Notes: generated by a model from the sequence alone, not told the origin. A stretch of DNA of 64,000 nucleotides from DATFNI01 sp963712305 (GCA_963712305.1 CAVQHI010000002.1:1364001-1428000); one strand, 5' to 3'. Shown: positions 1 through 9,535, counted from the first letter of the stretch. Numbers and translations: made by a program.

Positions 1-142
1 TAATCCGGGTTAACTTCTGCATAGCGGAAACGATCCGTTCGGGCGAAGGATCTCGTTTGCAGCCGGAACCGATCGTTGCAACTGACACTATCGTTTCCAG
101 TTGTATACGAGATCCTTTTGGGACAGCCTCATAAGAATGACA
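1..142. repeat. Dispersed ~130-bp repeat, copy A
   Basis: Carries the core blocks GAAGGATCTCG and CGAGATCCTT and ends in TCATAAGAATGACAT. Its reverse complement lines up with the stretches at 25067-25195 and 26197-26330, which begin with GTCATCCTGATG and carry ACGAGATCCTTCG near the other end. It begins at or before the window edge, upstream of the serpin gene. It resembles the widespread TCATCCTGA...GGATCT type of dispersed bacterial repeat; no coding function is suggested. Confidence 0.6.
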
Positions 143-236
143 TTCTTGTGTTTAGATTATAACTTGAAAAGCTATTCTATGACAAATATTATTAGTACAT
201 TTTCTATGTATCCTTATATAAAACCGGCATGCCAAA

Positions 237-242
237 AAGGAG
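237..242 (+). promoter_or_regulatory. Strong ribosome binding site of serpin gene
   Basis: AAGGAG lies six bases before the ATG at 249. It fixes the serpin start and shows that this organism uses Shine-Dalgarno initiation. Confidence 0.7.
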
Positions 243-248
243 CAAATC

Positions 249-1493
249 ATGAAAAGACGATACGGTATTCTGTGCTTTATCATTATTAATTCGGTCATTC
301 TTGCACAGTGCCAGAATTCAATTACGAATCCGCCGACACAGGTGAAAGAATTGCGTACGCTCACCCAGGCCGAGCAGCAGATTGCCACGTCAAGCCAATC
401 ATTTGGCGTGGACGTGTTCCGTAATGTGGTGGCCAACGAGGATAAAGGTAAGAATGTATTCATATCGCCGCTGAGTTTGTCGATGGCTCTCGGAATGGCC
501 GTTAATGGTGCCGGCGGAGACACGAAAACATCCATGATGAAGGCCATGAAAGTGTCCGGTCTGGATATGAAAGGTTTCGATGAGTCGTATCAGAGTCTTA
601 TGAAACTCCTTCTGAATGCCGATCCGAAAGTACAGATGGAGATAGCTAATTCCATCTGGTACCGAAACAACTTTAGTGTGCAGCAGGATTTTATCAAGAC
701 CTGCCAGAGTTATTTTGATGCAGAAGTTCAGGGATTGAATTTTGGGAACGGCAAATCCGCGGATGTGATCAATAACTGGGTAAATGACAAGACTAATGGC
801 CGTATCACCAAAATGATACAACCGCCCATTTCCAGCGAGATCGTTATGTATCTGATGAACGCGATTTATTTCAAGGGCGACTGGCGGCATCAATTCGACA
901 AAAAGAATACCAAACCGGAAGACTTCACGCTATCGGACGGAACAAAAGTAAAACCGGATATGATGAACATGGAGACTCCGATGCCATTTTACCAATCCGA
1001 AGGAACGAAAGTGCTCGACATGGCCTACGGTGACAGTGTCTTTACAATGACCGTGATTCTTCCCCCGACCGGCACCAATATTGATGATTTTGTGGCCAAT
1101 CTTACCAGTGATAAGCTGGGCAATTGGATTGGTCAGCTTCATAATGAGAAAGTGAATATTTCGATGCCGAAGTTCAAGGTAGAGTACAATACCAATCTCA
1201 ATAAAGTCCTCTCCGACATGGGAATGAAAGTGGCTTTTGATCCGTATAACGCCAATTTCAGCAATATTAATCCGAACGGGCAACTCTATATAAGCAAAGT
1301 AAAACAAAAAACGTTTGTGAAGGTTGATGAGGAGGGAACCGAAGCCGCGGCCGCTACTTCGATAGCCATTGGATTGACAGCCGTAGAACGAATCCCTGTT
1401 TTTCGCGCCGACCGGCCGTTCGTTTACCTGATTCGTGAGCGTAGCAGCGGTACGATTCTTTTCATCGGCAAGATGGAAAATCCGGTACTGTGA
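249..1493 (+). CDS. Secreted serpin (serine protease inhibitor)
   Basis: A 414-residue serpin, close to the usual ~380-residue core plus an export signal. The N-terminus has a basic start and a hydrophobic stretch ending ILAQC; the Q before Cys makes a lipobox doubtful, so export by a simple signal peptide is as likely as lipidation. The reactive-centre hinge EEGTEAAAATS (from residue 361) keeps Gly at P15, Thr at P14 and the Ala-rich P12-P9 stretch, which is the hallmark of inhibitory rather than non-inhibitory serpins. Counting 14 residues from P15 places P1 near Thr377, with Arg381 as an alternative, so the target could be an elastase-like or trypsin-like enzyme. The C-terminal FLFIGKM-type strand (here ILFIGKMENP) is present, so the fold is complete. 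It is monocistronic. Likely role: protection of the cell surface or periplasm from host, predator or own proteases (inference). Confidence 0.93.
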   Translation: MKRRYGILCFIIINSVILAQCQNSITNPPTQVKELRTLTQAEQQIATSSQSFGVDVFRNVVANEDKGKNVFISPLSLSMALGMAVNGAGGDTKTSMMKAMKVSGLDMKGFDESYQSLMKLLLNADPKVQMEIANSIWYRNNFSVQQDFIKTCQSYFDAEVQGLNFGNGKSADVINNWVNDKTNGRITKMIQPPISSEIVMYLMNAIYFKGDWRHQFDKKNTKPEDFTLSDGTKVKPDMMNMETPMPFYQSEGTKVLDMAYGDSVFTMTVILPPTGTNIDDFVANLTSDKLGNWIGQLHNEKVNISMPKFKVEYNTNLNKVLSDMGMKVAFDPYNANFSNINPNGQLYISKVKQKTFVKVDEEGTEAAAATSIAIGLTAVERIPVFRADRPFVYLIRERSSGTILFIGKMENPVL

Positions 1494-2253
1494 GTACACT
1501 TAAATTGTTTAAATGACTATCCGTAAATATTCCACTAGTGGTTTGTCTGGTCGATTCCGTTTCCAAAATGTTCCCGTACGTACATTTTGGAAACCACAGA
1601 ACTCTGTGAATTTCCTGTGCTCTGCGGTAAATACAAGCGCCGGAATAACAAGCACAGAGAGGGTTCAAAGAGACTAAGTCTGAAAATGCCCTACTCTGCG
1701 AACCCTGTCGTATCTATCATCACGTATACTTCTAAACCAACAATGATCTGATACCTGATAGTTATTTTAGGTTTTAAACTTTGGTATTTAACCTGAGTTC
1801 GAGATAAGCATCTGAAGAAATCGTTAAAAACGATTCGTTTTATATTCGATGACTCATAGCACCCGGATTAATCTAGGTGTTAGGGAGAATCCGTTAACAC
1901 GGGAACCGTTTTAACGGTTTATACCGGTTCGCATGTACGCCTGTATATGTCAAATCAGCATCTTTGCAGGTTAATCTTATCCTGAATTCACGTTATTTAT
2001 GCTTTTGGACAGCCCCAGACATTCCCAACGGATTTAATGCATAAAGCTTAATAGTATGCTCTGATCAGCTACTTAAGAAAGGATGAAAACATCCGTTAAC
2101 CATTAGAATGACATTTTTTTTCGGTAAGCATATACATGTGGTATAAAATATTAGAAAAGCCTAATATTCGTATGTTGTTTACTTGCTAATCACTACGAAA
2201 ATGTTAAGATTGTCCCTTGGTCAATCAAAGTATCTAACAAACAATTGATTGGT
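1494..2253. other. Long intergenic region holding repeats
   Basis: No credible gene lies here. Around 1590-1670 there is a CACAGA/CTCTGTG-rich stretch of the CACGGA...CACAGAG repeat type that is also present at 34407-34484. The MITE-like element at 1789-1995 follows. A short hairpin GGATG-AAAA-CATCC lies at 2081-2094. The remainder is AT-rich and unremarkable. Confidence 0.5.
1789..1995. repeat. MITE-like element, copy 1 (degenerate, long form)
   Basis: Left end TAACCTGAGTTCGAGATAAG and the reverse complement of the right end, TAACGTGAATTCAGGATAAG, match at 16 of 20 positions. The right half (AACCGTT-TT-AACGGTT hairpin, then a TACGCCTGTATATGT and CAAATCAGCATCTTTGCAGG stretch) is clearly homologous to the element at 21856-21995. 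It is about 70 bp longer than that copy. It has no open reading frame and so would be non-autonomous. Confidence 0.65.
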
Positions 2254-2865
2254 ATGGCGTTACGTACAAATATCTACACAGACAACACATTGTTGACGTT
2301 CAACCGGCATGTGCGTGCTGTGATTTATGTGTTGCTCGCCCTTTTCATAGATATCCTTATTGATCATAGTGTAATTGCCCGCTACCTGGGTTCTGTTACC
2401 ACTTATATTCTGATGGGTGTCAGTGTCCTGGGGATTATCGGCGTGTTGTTTGTCGTGCTTCTTAGGTTTTTCCCTCAAAAACTTAGCAACGTGCAATCGG
2501 TTGTTCTTTTAGATGAGCACAAATGTTTTATCAAGGGTGCTGGTGATGAAAGAGGCCATCGCGTGGATGTCGATCGTTTTCAGCATATAGAATTGCGTAT
2601 GTTGGGGAAAGCCAGGTCAAAGTTAAAAAAATGGATCATTGCTATTCGCTGGGAGACAGATAAGAAAGCAGGCAAAGGGGTGATGATCCTCTCATCTTCG
2701 GCTGACAAAAAACGATTCAGCTCTATTCTGGAATCCTGGTACCGCAAAGGGATTAATATCACCGAATATAATGAGCGGGGGGAACCTGCCTTCCTGTTAT
2801 CCTATCCGCTCAACTACGAGGATACCCTTGAACCGGAACATGCCTACGACGTTTTGGCTGGTTGA
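2254..2865 (+). CDS. Unknown two-helix membrane protein
   Basis: A 203-residue protein from ATG 2254 (an in-frame TTG at 2245 would add three residues). Two hydrophobic helices occupy about residues 22-42 and 50-72. They are followed by a ~130-residue soluble part with alternating strands and basic residues (LLDEHKCFIKG, KKWIIAIRW, GVMILSSSADKKRF). This layout recalls small bacterial membrane proteins with a cytoplasmic PH-like sensor domain, but I see no diagnostic motif and assign no function. It stands alone between two long intergenic regions. Confidence 0.6.
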   Translation: MALRTNIYTDNTLLTFNRHVRAVIYVLLALFIDILIDHSVIARYLGSVTTYILMGVSVLGIIGVLFVVLLRFFPQKLSNVQSVVLLDEHKCFIKGAGDERGHRVDVDRFQHIELRMLGKARSKLKKWIIAIRWETDKKAGKGVMILSSSADKKRFSSILESWYRKGINITEYNERGEPAFLLSYPLNYEDTLEPEHAYDVLAG

Positions 2866-3295
2866 TTTTTTGCTGACGAATCGACCCTTGTTGAGGATGT
2901 ATATATTTTGTTTCGCATTGCTTTAGGGTTGTTATTGCGAGGCGATGTCTGAGGACAAATGTATGCATATAAACTATCTGTTCAGTTTGTTGCTCAACGC
3001 TTTTTGCATCTGATTGGCCGTGGCAATCTCGGGTATAAGGGCGATGATCCACCTTGGTGAATGTAGCTGAATCCCCTAAAGATGACCTTCATTCAGAAAT
3101 GACTTATACGAAAGCTATTAAAAACCGCCGTTACAAATAGGATGTTTACTCTGATTCAATGGTTATGATTACAAGTCTCCTAAAAGCTTTCTGCGGGATT
3201 TCGGGGTTGGGGACAGCAACAAGAAAGTGAATGCCACAATCTGAAACTCTGTTTATCTTTCGTCACACTAATAATCTATTAGACGGAATACTTTT
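2866..3295. other. Intergenic, nothing recognised
   Basis: A 430-bp gap without a credible reading frame, clear terminator or repeat shared with the rest of the window. Confidence 0.4.
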
Positions 3296-3892
3296 ATGCC
3301 CGTAAAATTTTGGAATGAGCGATATGCTGCGGATGAGTATGTCTATGGTAAATCGCCAAATCTTTTCTTCAGGGATCAGATCGACGCAATGAAACCCGGA
3401 AAGCTATTGACTCTCGCTGAGGGCGAGGGACGAAACGGGGTCTATGCAGCTTTGAAAGGCTGGGAGGTAACAGCAGTTGATTATAGTGACGAGGGGCAAA
3501 AAAAGGCCATGAAACTGGCTCGTGAGCATGATATATCGCTTACCTATTATCTTACCCCGGTAGAGGAATTTGATTTTCCAGAAGGACATTATGATTTAGT
3601 TTCTTTAATCTACGCTCATTTTCAACCTGATATACGAACCCTGGTTCATCACAAGGCGTTGAAAAGCCTGAAGAAAGATGGACGACTCATTCTGGAAGCG
3701 TTTAATAAGAAGCAGATCGACAGAGACACCGGCGGGCCGAAAAACATCAGTATGCTGTACAGTCTTACTGAACTCAAAAAAGATTTTAGCGACTGGTATA
3801 TCAGTTATTCGGAAGAGCTGACAACCAATATCGATGAAGGGGAATTTCATCGGGGTGAGGCGGATATTGTTCGGGTTGTTGTGGAGGGATGA
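3296..3892 (+). CDS. Class I SAM-dependent methyltransferase (TehB-like)
   Basis: A 198-residue Rossmann-fold methyltransferase. The opening FWNERYAADEYVYGKSPN is typical of the TehB/tellurite-resistance-type and related small-molecule methyltransferases. Motif I follows as LTLAEGEGRNGVYAA (residues ~38-52), with Glu where many enzymes have Asp/Gly, and the acidic ribose-binding residue is in VTAVDYS. A post-motif III strand DGRLILEAF is present. The length is that of a single catalytic domain without a fused cupin. The substrate cannot be read from sequence; tellurite/selenite, thiol or quinone-like acceptors are all possible. It is a single gene followed by a strong hairpin terminator. Confidence 0.85.
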   Translation: MPVKFWNERYAADEYVYGKSPNLFFRDQIDAMKPGKLLTLAEGEGRNGVYAALKGWEVTAVDYSDEGQKKAMKLAREHDISLTYYLTPVEEFDFPEGHYDLVSLIYAHFQPDIRTLVHHKALKSLKKDGRLILEAFNKKQIDRDTGGPKNISMLYSLTELKKDFSDWYISYSEELTTNIDEGEFHRGEADIVRVVVEG

Positions 3893-3907
3893 TGATATGC
3901 AATGGGG

Positions 3908-3937
3908 AATCAGGCTGGATCTCTTGCCAGCCTGATT
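3908..3937 (+). terminator. Hairpin terminator after methyltransferase gene
   Basis: AATCAGGCTGG and CCAGCCTGATT form a perfect 11-bp stem with an 8-base loop, 16 bases after the stop codon. A short T run (CGTTTTT) follows some bases later. Confidence 0.65.
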
Positions 3938-4148
3938 GTCTATCGTTTTTACAGCCAGAGAACAGGGAATATCCGATCGTTTCTCTGATAATTTCATGCC
4001 GTGGGTTATGCGGCCTTAGCGGCAGGTTGGCTGGTCTGCTGCCTGTTACAATGCGAGTTTGGTATAGCGGTATAGCGGTATTGCAGGGAGCTGTCATAGT
4101 TGTATTGAACGCTGATCTCGACTTCACGTTGGTTCAGCGTCAGGAGCC

Positions 4149-4961
4149 CTAAAAGGCTGTATTGATGAAGAGTGCAACGGAAGCGAGGATCAAGGCAATA
4201 CCGATGACTTTTTTTAAAGTTGCATCGCTGCCTTTACCCAGGAGTACATTGCCCACAAGTGAGCCGAGGAAGAAGGAGAGCGTCACAACGAGTGTGATAT
4301 CCAGAAAGATGTGACCCAGGAAATAGTGAGTCGTGGAAGAAACGGCACTTGTAATAACAATCATGAACAGAGCTGTGGCGGCAGCAATACGAGCAGGAAT
4401 TTTGAAGGCCCCAATCATGATCGGGCCTTTGATGAACCCACCGCCTACACCGAACATGCCGGCAACACCACCAGCCAGGAGACCCAGTATTGTTGTGAGG
4501 ATACCGCTGAAATGATAGGTCCGGGTATCTGTTTTTCGCTCGAATGCGGGAGGTATCTGATTTATTTTTTCCAGTAAACGGGATAGGCGAGAGTCTTCTT
4601 TGGAGTTGCTTCGAATCATACTGACTCCGGCAATCAATACGAAGAGTGCAAACAGAATTTCGAGTCTGCCGACCGGAAGCCAGGCTGTGACCATTGCTCC
4701 CAGAAAAGCACCAACCATTGTCGGGCCTTCCAATAGTAAACCGGCCTTAAAATCTACAAGCTGTTTGCGGCTGTTGTAGAAAGTTGATACGAGACTTGAA
4801 GGGAAGAGCGCAACCGAAACGGCCCCAATGGCATGTGTGATGGGTACGTTAAAACCCATCACAAGTATGGGAACCATAAAAACTCCGCCTCCAAATCCTG
4901 CAACTGTTCCGAAAGCGCTGATTACAAAACCAATCAGACTGATTAAAAAATAGACCAGCAT
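4149..4961 (-). CDS. TauE/SafE (TSUP) family membrane permease
   Basis: A 270-residue polytopic membrane protein of the TSUP family, which exports or imports sulfite, sulfoacetate, taurine-derived or similar small anions across the inner membrane. The family's two repeated halves are visible: the first begins GTVAGFGGGVFMVPIL (residues ~18-33), the second GGVAGMFGVGGGFIKGP (about residues 163-179), each with the Gly-rich turn and a following Pro. About eight transmembrane segments can be drawn, with a charged cytoplasmic loop in the middle (SNSKEDSRLSRLLEK). The substrate is not predictable from sequence and neighbours give no sulfur-metabolism context. It is transcribed divergently from the DUF2231 gene. 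Confidence 0.88.
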   Translation of the reverse strand: MLVYFLISLIGFVISAFGTVAGFGGGVFMVPILVMGFNVPITHAIGAVSVALFPSSLVSTFYNSRKQLVDFKAGLLLEGPTMVGAFLGAMVTAWLPVGRLEILFALFVLIAGVSMIRSNSKEDSRLSRLLEKINQIPPAFERKTDTRTYHFSGILTTILGLLAGGVAGMFGVGGGFIKGPIMIGAFKIPARIAAATALFMIVITSAVSSTTHYFLGHIFLDITLVVTLSFFLGSLVGNVLLGKGSDATLKKVIGIALILASVALFINTAF

Positions 4962-5337
4962 GTAATTGCAATTAAAATGTTAACCCCAAATCGAATTCCC
5001 ACGGATATTATTTGATTGCCAATAGTAGCGATGATTAGCAACCTTTTCAATTTGATTAACGGTTCTTCACCCTGTTTCATTCTAATGATGAACGATAACT
5101 TTTCGCTGTTGGTTATCGTTGTAACGTATTAGGAATCAAGGGTTAAATTTGTTAACAACGATTCATGATGCGCATAAAAATTATTTTACGTTGACACTGG
5201 TAATGTTGATGCTGGCTATATAACCTTAATTGAACACATTTTGCTTTTTAAAAACTTGTTCAATTTATTTAGTAGATGGAAATGGTTGGTAGTCAGTAGA
5301 CTGACTAATTAACAATAACTCAAAATACAGAATTGAT
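4962..5337. promoter_or_regulatory. Divergent intergenic region with 9-bp inverted repeat
   Basis: AACGATAAC (5091-5099) and GTTATCGTT (5112-5120) form a perfect 9-bp inverted repeat with a 12-base spacer between the divergent TSUP and DUF2231 genes, so it could be an operator. A TTGACA followed about 20 bases later by TATATAA (roughly 5193-5225) is a possible promoter for the DUF2231 gene, although the spacing is longer than ideal. Confidence 0.35.
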
Positions 5338-5895
5338 ATGGGCTTACTTCCGAGTTGGGCGCCGAACGTGCATCCGCTCCTTATTCACTTTCCTATTGCT
5401 TTGCTATTTGCTGCAGTACTCTTCGATTTCCTTGGTTTGATAAAACGTGATGCAACGTGGCTGTCGAAAGCTGCATTGTTACTTTTCGTATTTGGAGCAT
5501 TGGGAGCTATTGCTGCTGTATGGAGCGGCCACGCAGCCGCTGAAGGGCTACACCAGGCTGGACTACTCCCAAAGAGCGCGGGTCCTGATTTACATGAACA
5601 TGCTGAACTGGGAGAGGATACCGCATGGTTTTTTGGCATCTATGCCGTAGTGAGACTTATACTCACCTGGTGGGGAAAAATGAGTCAGTTATCATTTGCT
5701 GTGGTAGCATTCCTTGTCGGTTTTGGTGGGCTTTATCTGGTCTACGAAACAGCAGATCATGGCGGGAAAATGGTTTATGATCATAATCTTGGCACACAGA
5801 TGATGAAGGAACAGCAATTGAATATGAAGAATAACAGCAATATTCCGGGGGCCGCCGATTCTCTATCAACAGAAGGCACCGGAGATGTTGATTGA
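5338..5895 (+). CDS. DUF2231 membrane protein
   Basis: A 185-residue inner-membrane protein with four predicted helices (about residues 15-33, 42-64, 94-112, 116-136). Family signatures are HPLLIHFPIALL at the start of helix 1, WSGHAAAEG after helix 2, a conserved DLHEHAELGE stretch, and GGKMVYDHNLGTQM near the C-terminus. The conserved His residues in or beside the helices have led to suggestions that the family binds haem or metals, but its function is not established. The ~25-residue C-terminal tail is polar and likely unstructured. It is a single gene with its own terminator. Confidence 0.85.
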   Translation: MGLLPSWAPNVHPLLIHFPIALLFAAVLFDFLGLIKRDATWLSKAALLLFVFGALGAIAAVWSGHAAAEGLHQAGLLPKSAGPDLHEHAELGEDTAWFFGIYAVVRLILTWWGKMSQLSFAVVAFLVGFGGLYLVYETADHGGKMVYDHNLGTQMMKEQQLNMKNNSNIPGAADSLSTEGTGDVD

Positions 5896-5934
5896 CTTTG
5901 CCTCCATGATATAGCACATGGCTAAATTTTTTTG

Positions 5935-5973
5935 AAGGCATTGGTATTCCTGTGATATCAATGCCTTTTTTTA
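5935..5973 (+). terminator. Rho-independent terminator after DUF2231 gene
   Basis: AAGGCATTGGTAT pairs with ATATCAATGCCTT around a 7-base loop, with one mismatch, and runs into TTTTTTTA. The remaining gap to about 6259 contains nothing I recognise. Confidence 0.75.
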
Positions 5974-6259
5974 TGTAAGTTACTGATTAATATGTTAATT
6001 GGGAGTTATTGACTTCCTGTTTACAATTAACAGTCACATATCAACAGATATCTTGATTTATTATGTGGCAGCCCGTGCAGGGAAGATGCGTGGATTTTCT
6101 AAGTTTGCCATGCAAAACGTGGATAATATCAGATCTTATAAGCAATCTAACATGTTGCCAGTTCTGCATTTCGGCATTTGAATAATTCCGTGTAAATTCG
6201 ATAATAAAGAGAACAGGGTATACGTAGTAATACCCATATTCTGAAATCTGTGTAATTAC

Positions 6260-9200
6260 GTGTTTTTGAGGTTGGGAGAGCCGACAAAATGTTTGCGGGT
6301 CAGTCCGCTTAGGTTATCGTTGATAGCTGTCAGTAACAAATCTTTGGGATTTGTCGCCCTGATGGTTCTGTGTACATTTGTGCAGGCGATAGCTGCAGCC
6401 GAATCCGGTGTCCCCGAAATACACAGGTACCCCCCAAGTCTTTACCATGCCAGTTCCCAGAATTGGTCGGCCATCCAGGATAAAAACGGGATTATGTATT
6501 TTGGGAATACAAATGGGATCCTCAGATATGATGGTGTGAACTGGCACCTGATCCGGACCGAAAAGAATACGACTGTCCGGGCCCTGGCCATGGATAAGGA
6601 TGGAAGAATTTACGTAGGAGGGCAGAGTGAGTTCGGATACCTTGTGCCTGATTCCAGCGGTGTGCAGAAGTTCCATTCACTCGTTCCGAAACTGCGTCCG
6701 GAGGAACGGAATTTCACAGATGTTTGGAATGTATATATCGCCAGTGACGGCATTTATTTTGTATCCTCTGAGCGTTTATTCCGGCTCGATCAATATGGCT
6801 TCGTTCAAAGCTGGAAAGCTAAGTCATCCATCTTTAATTCCTACCTGATTGACGGTAAGGTTCTGATCGACGATAAGAAAAACGGCTTGATGGGACTTGA
6901 TAATGACAATCTTGTTGCTGTTCCGGGTGCCGGTGAATTTACCAAAATCAACACCTGTTCAATCCTGCCGTACAATGGCTCGACGAAACTTGTTGTTACT
7001 GCCAGTCAGGGTTTATTTCTGTATGATGGCAATCATATTCGGCATTTCAAGACCTATGCCGATTCGCTCATTGAGAAATCGGAACCATATGTGGCAAAGA
7101 AAATCCTGGATGGAACATACCTGATCGGTACTCTCAAAAATGGCTTGATCAATATCGATAAAGATGGTTATCTGCTGCGGGTAATCAACAAAAAGAATGG
7201 CCTTCAGGACAACGCTGTTCTAAATATTTTTCAGGACCGCGATCTGAATGTGTGGGTGATGCATGAAAACGGCATCTCCCGGGTATCGTGGTTTTCTCCC
7301 TTTTCGTATTTCTCTGAGCCTCTGTATAACCTGCACGGGAGCATCGAATCCATTGTCCGAACGGGAAATAGTCTTTATCTGGCGACAGGAATGGGTGTGT
7401 ACGAGCTTGTCGACGATTTCGGGAACTACGAAAAGAACCAATACGCATTTCATCCTGTTCAAGGTATTAATGATCAGGCATGGAAAGTTTTGGCGACCTC
7501 ACATGGTCTGCTTGCAGCGACCTCGGGTGGAGTGTATAGCATTAGTGGAGCTAAATCGACATCACTGTTGTCAGATGAGGCTTTTTCGTTATTTATGCCC
7601 GAGAACGACAGTACAACTGTTTTTGCCGGTCTTGCTAACGGCGTGGCCATATTAAATCTACACGGATCGGAGTGGAAGTTTACCGGACGCATTCCGGGAA
7701 TCACCCGCCAGATTAGAAGCATTTACCAGGATTCATACGGCTTGTTGTGGCTTGGTACCGATTACCAGGGCGTTGTAGTGGCTGATTACAGGGGAGATGG
7801 CCACTGGAATGTTGAAGATTATGGTACCGCCGATGGTCTGCCAGCTGGATCGAATACTGTCGTGGCGGTGGACAGTCGAGTGTATATAGGCACAGAAAAA
7901 GGATTCTATCGTCCTGTTCGTGGTACCACATACGCTGACAATAAAACAAGATATCGTTTTGAGACGACTAACCTGTTGTCTCATCAGACAGAACACAAAA
8001 CCGACTTAACGCGTGTGTTTTCGGATCACAAAAACCGGCTGTGGTTTGTTACCCAGGACAGCATCGGTTATGCCACACGGCGATATGACGGTGCCTACGA
8101 TTATCATTCATGGCCTTCGGGAAAATTTGTTGGTGATGACATCCGGACAGTTTATGTGGATGGACAAACGGCGTGGTTTGGCGGTGCAGGTAAACTTATC
8201 GAGTGTGATCTAAAGCAGGCTTTTTCGGTTAAACCTTCATTCCGGGTGTATCTGACGAATGTACTACAATCACACTCGACCCCTTCAGGTGAGAACCAGA
8301 ATGTGGCTGTTCATCCCTTAACAGAAAGTTCAAACGGGGATGAGCTGAAATTACAGTCCGATCGATCATCCATCAGGTTTGATTATTCGGTTCCTGTCAT
8401 TGGAAGTGATCCACAGACGATGTACCGTTACCATTTGGACGGGTATCATAAGAAATGGTCTGGATGGTCAACAAGTCCGTACAAAGAATATTCAAACCTT
8501 CCGAACGGCAGTTATCAGTTTGATGTACAGGCGAGAAATTCAGCGGGCTACCTGAGCAAGATAAGCAGTTTTCAATTTGAGGTGCTGCCACCGTGGTACA
8601 AGACAAAGTGGGCCTATATTTCTTATATGCTGGGGATTCTGTTGCTCTGGTATGTGATCGACCGTGGTCGGTTACAGCTGCTGCGACATCGTAATATTCA
8701 TCTCGAGGAAGTTATCTCGGAACGAACAGAGCAGGTTCTTGATCAGAACAGCAAACTCGAAGAATCAAATTCGAAATTGCAGCGCATCAATGAGCTTCAG
8801 AAGGAGTTTCTGGGTACGGTATCGCATGACTTACGCAATCCGCTGGGGGCGATTCAGAGCATTTCCGAGATTTTGATGGAAGAGATCGAGAAAGGGGAAG
8901 ACCCCAAAGAATTGCTCGAACGAAATCGCCAGGCGTTCAGCATGATCAATGACAGTGCTCATTACATGAGTGAGATTATAAGCAACCTGCTTGATGTTTC
9001 GGCGCTGGAGGCCGGGCGTGTTGCTTTACAGTGCAACGATTTCGATTTTGTTGAACTGTTGCGTAAGGTATTGCCCAATTTCAAGAACCAGGCCGAACGC
9101 AAAAATATTCATATCGAAGCGACGGCACCGGAACATTGCATGATATCGGCCGACCAGAGCAGGATCAGACAGGTTATGGAAAATCTGATCAGCAACGCCA

Positions 9201-9535
9201 TCAAATATTCTCCTCAGAGATCGGAAATACTGGTCGGTATCTACCCGGAATCAACACGCGTGAAGAACGGTGTGCGTTTCAGCGTTTCGGACGAAGGTCC
9301 CGGACTTTCTGATGACGATAAGGGCAAATTATTCAAGAAATTCCAGAGACTTTCAGCTACTCCAACCGGTGGTGAAAAATCGACCGGACTCGGATTATAC
9401 ATCACAAGATCACTTGTTGAGATGCATGATGGCCAGATTTGGGTGGAATCCAAGCCGGGGAAAGGTGCCACGTTTAATGTAGAGCTCCCAGTGAATGACG
9501 TAACTGCCTACTATGATTTAGAGGTTCACTCCTGA
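6260..9535 (+). CDS. Propeller-sensor histidine kinase (Reg_prop, Y_Y_Y, HisKA, HATPase)
   Basis: A ~1090-residue membrane-bound sensor kinase. After a signal peptide, residues ~60-660 form two-component-regulator propeller repeats (for example NGILRYDGVNW, NGLINIDKDGYLL, DSYGLLWLGTDYQGV). A Y_Y_Y domain follows (YRYHLDGYHKKWSGWS, residues ~715-775), then one membrane helix (~786-803), a coiled-coil linker, HisKA with FLGTVSHDLRNP (phospho-acceptor His856) and HATPase with N box NLISNAIKYSP, DEGPGLS and STGLGLYI. It ends right after the ATPase domain, so it has neither the receiver nor the AraC domain of hybrid Bacteroides regulators, and no response regulator gene is adjacent. The start is uncertain: GTG at 6260 gives a long leader, whereas TTG at 6320 gives a compact signal peptide ending AIAAAESG. 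The ligand is unknown. Confidence 0.9.
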   Translation: MFLRLGEPTKCLRVSPLRLSLIAVSNKSLGFVALMVLCTFVQAIAAAESGVPEIHRYPPSLYHASSQNWSAIQDKNGIMYFGNTNGILRYDGVNWHLIRTEKNTTVRALAMDKDGRIYVGGQSEFGYLVPDSSGVQKFHSLVPKLRPEERNFTDVWNVYIASDGIYFVSSERLFRLDQYGFVQSWKAKSSIFNSYLIDGKVLIDDKKNGLMGLDNDNLVAVPGAGEFTKINTCSILPYNGSTKLVVTASQGLFLYDGNHIRHFKTYADSLIEKSEPYVAKKILDGTYLIGTLKNGLINIDKDGYLLRVINKKNGLQDNAVLNIFQDRDLNVWVMHENGISRVSWFSPFSYFSEPLYNLHGSIESIVRTGNSLYLATGMGVYELVDDFGNYEKNQYAFHPVQGINDQAWKVLATSHGLLAATSGGVYSISGAKSTSLLSDEAFSLFMPENDSTTVFAGLANGVAILNLHGSEWKFTGRIPGITRQIRSIYQDSYGLLWLGTDYQGVVVADYRGDGHWNVEDYGTADGLPAGSNTVVAVDSRVYIGTEKGFYRPVRGTTYADNKTRYRFETTNLLSHQTEHKTDLTRVFSDHKNRLWFVTQDSIGYATRRYDGAYDYHSWPSGKFVGDDIRTVYVDGQTAWFGGAGKLIECDLKQAFSVKPSFRVYLTNVLQSHSTPSGENQNVAVHPLTESSNGDELKLQSDRSSIRFDYSVPVIGSDPQTMYRYHLDGYHKKWSGWSTSPYKEYSNLPNGSYQFDVQARNSAGYLSKISSFQFEVLPPWYKTKWAYISYMLGILLLWYVIDRGRLQLLRHRNIHLEEVISERTEQVLDQNSKLEESNSKLQRINELQKEFLGTVSHDLRNPLGAIQSISEILMEEIEKGEDPKELLERNRQAFSMINDSAHYMSEIISNLLDVSALEAGRVALQCNDFDFVELLRKVLPNFKNQAERKNIHIEATAPEHCMISADQSRIRQVMENLISNAIKYSPQRSEILVGIYPESTRVKNGVRFSVSDEGPGLSDDDKGKLFKKFQRLSATPTGGEKSTGLGLYITRSLVEMHDGQIWVESKPGKGATFNVELPVNDVTAYYDLEVHS

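Noticed and set aside
3889..4152. Possible small gene after the methyltransferase
   Set aside because: It begins inside the methyltransferase stop region and spans its terminator hairpin; no motif or export signal.
5999..6181. 60-codon frame upstream of the histidine kinase
   Set aside because: No domain, signal or convincing ribosome binding site; likely chance.
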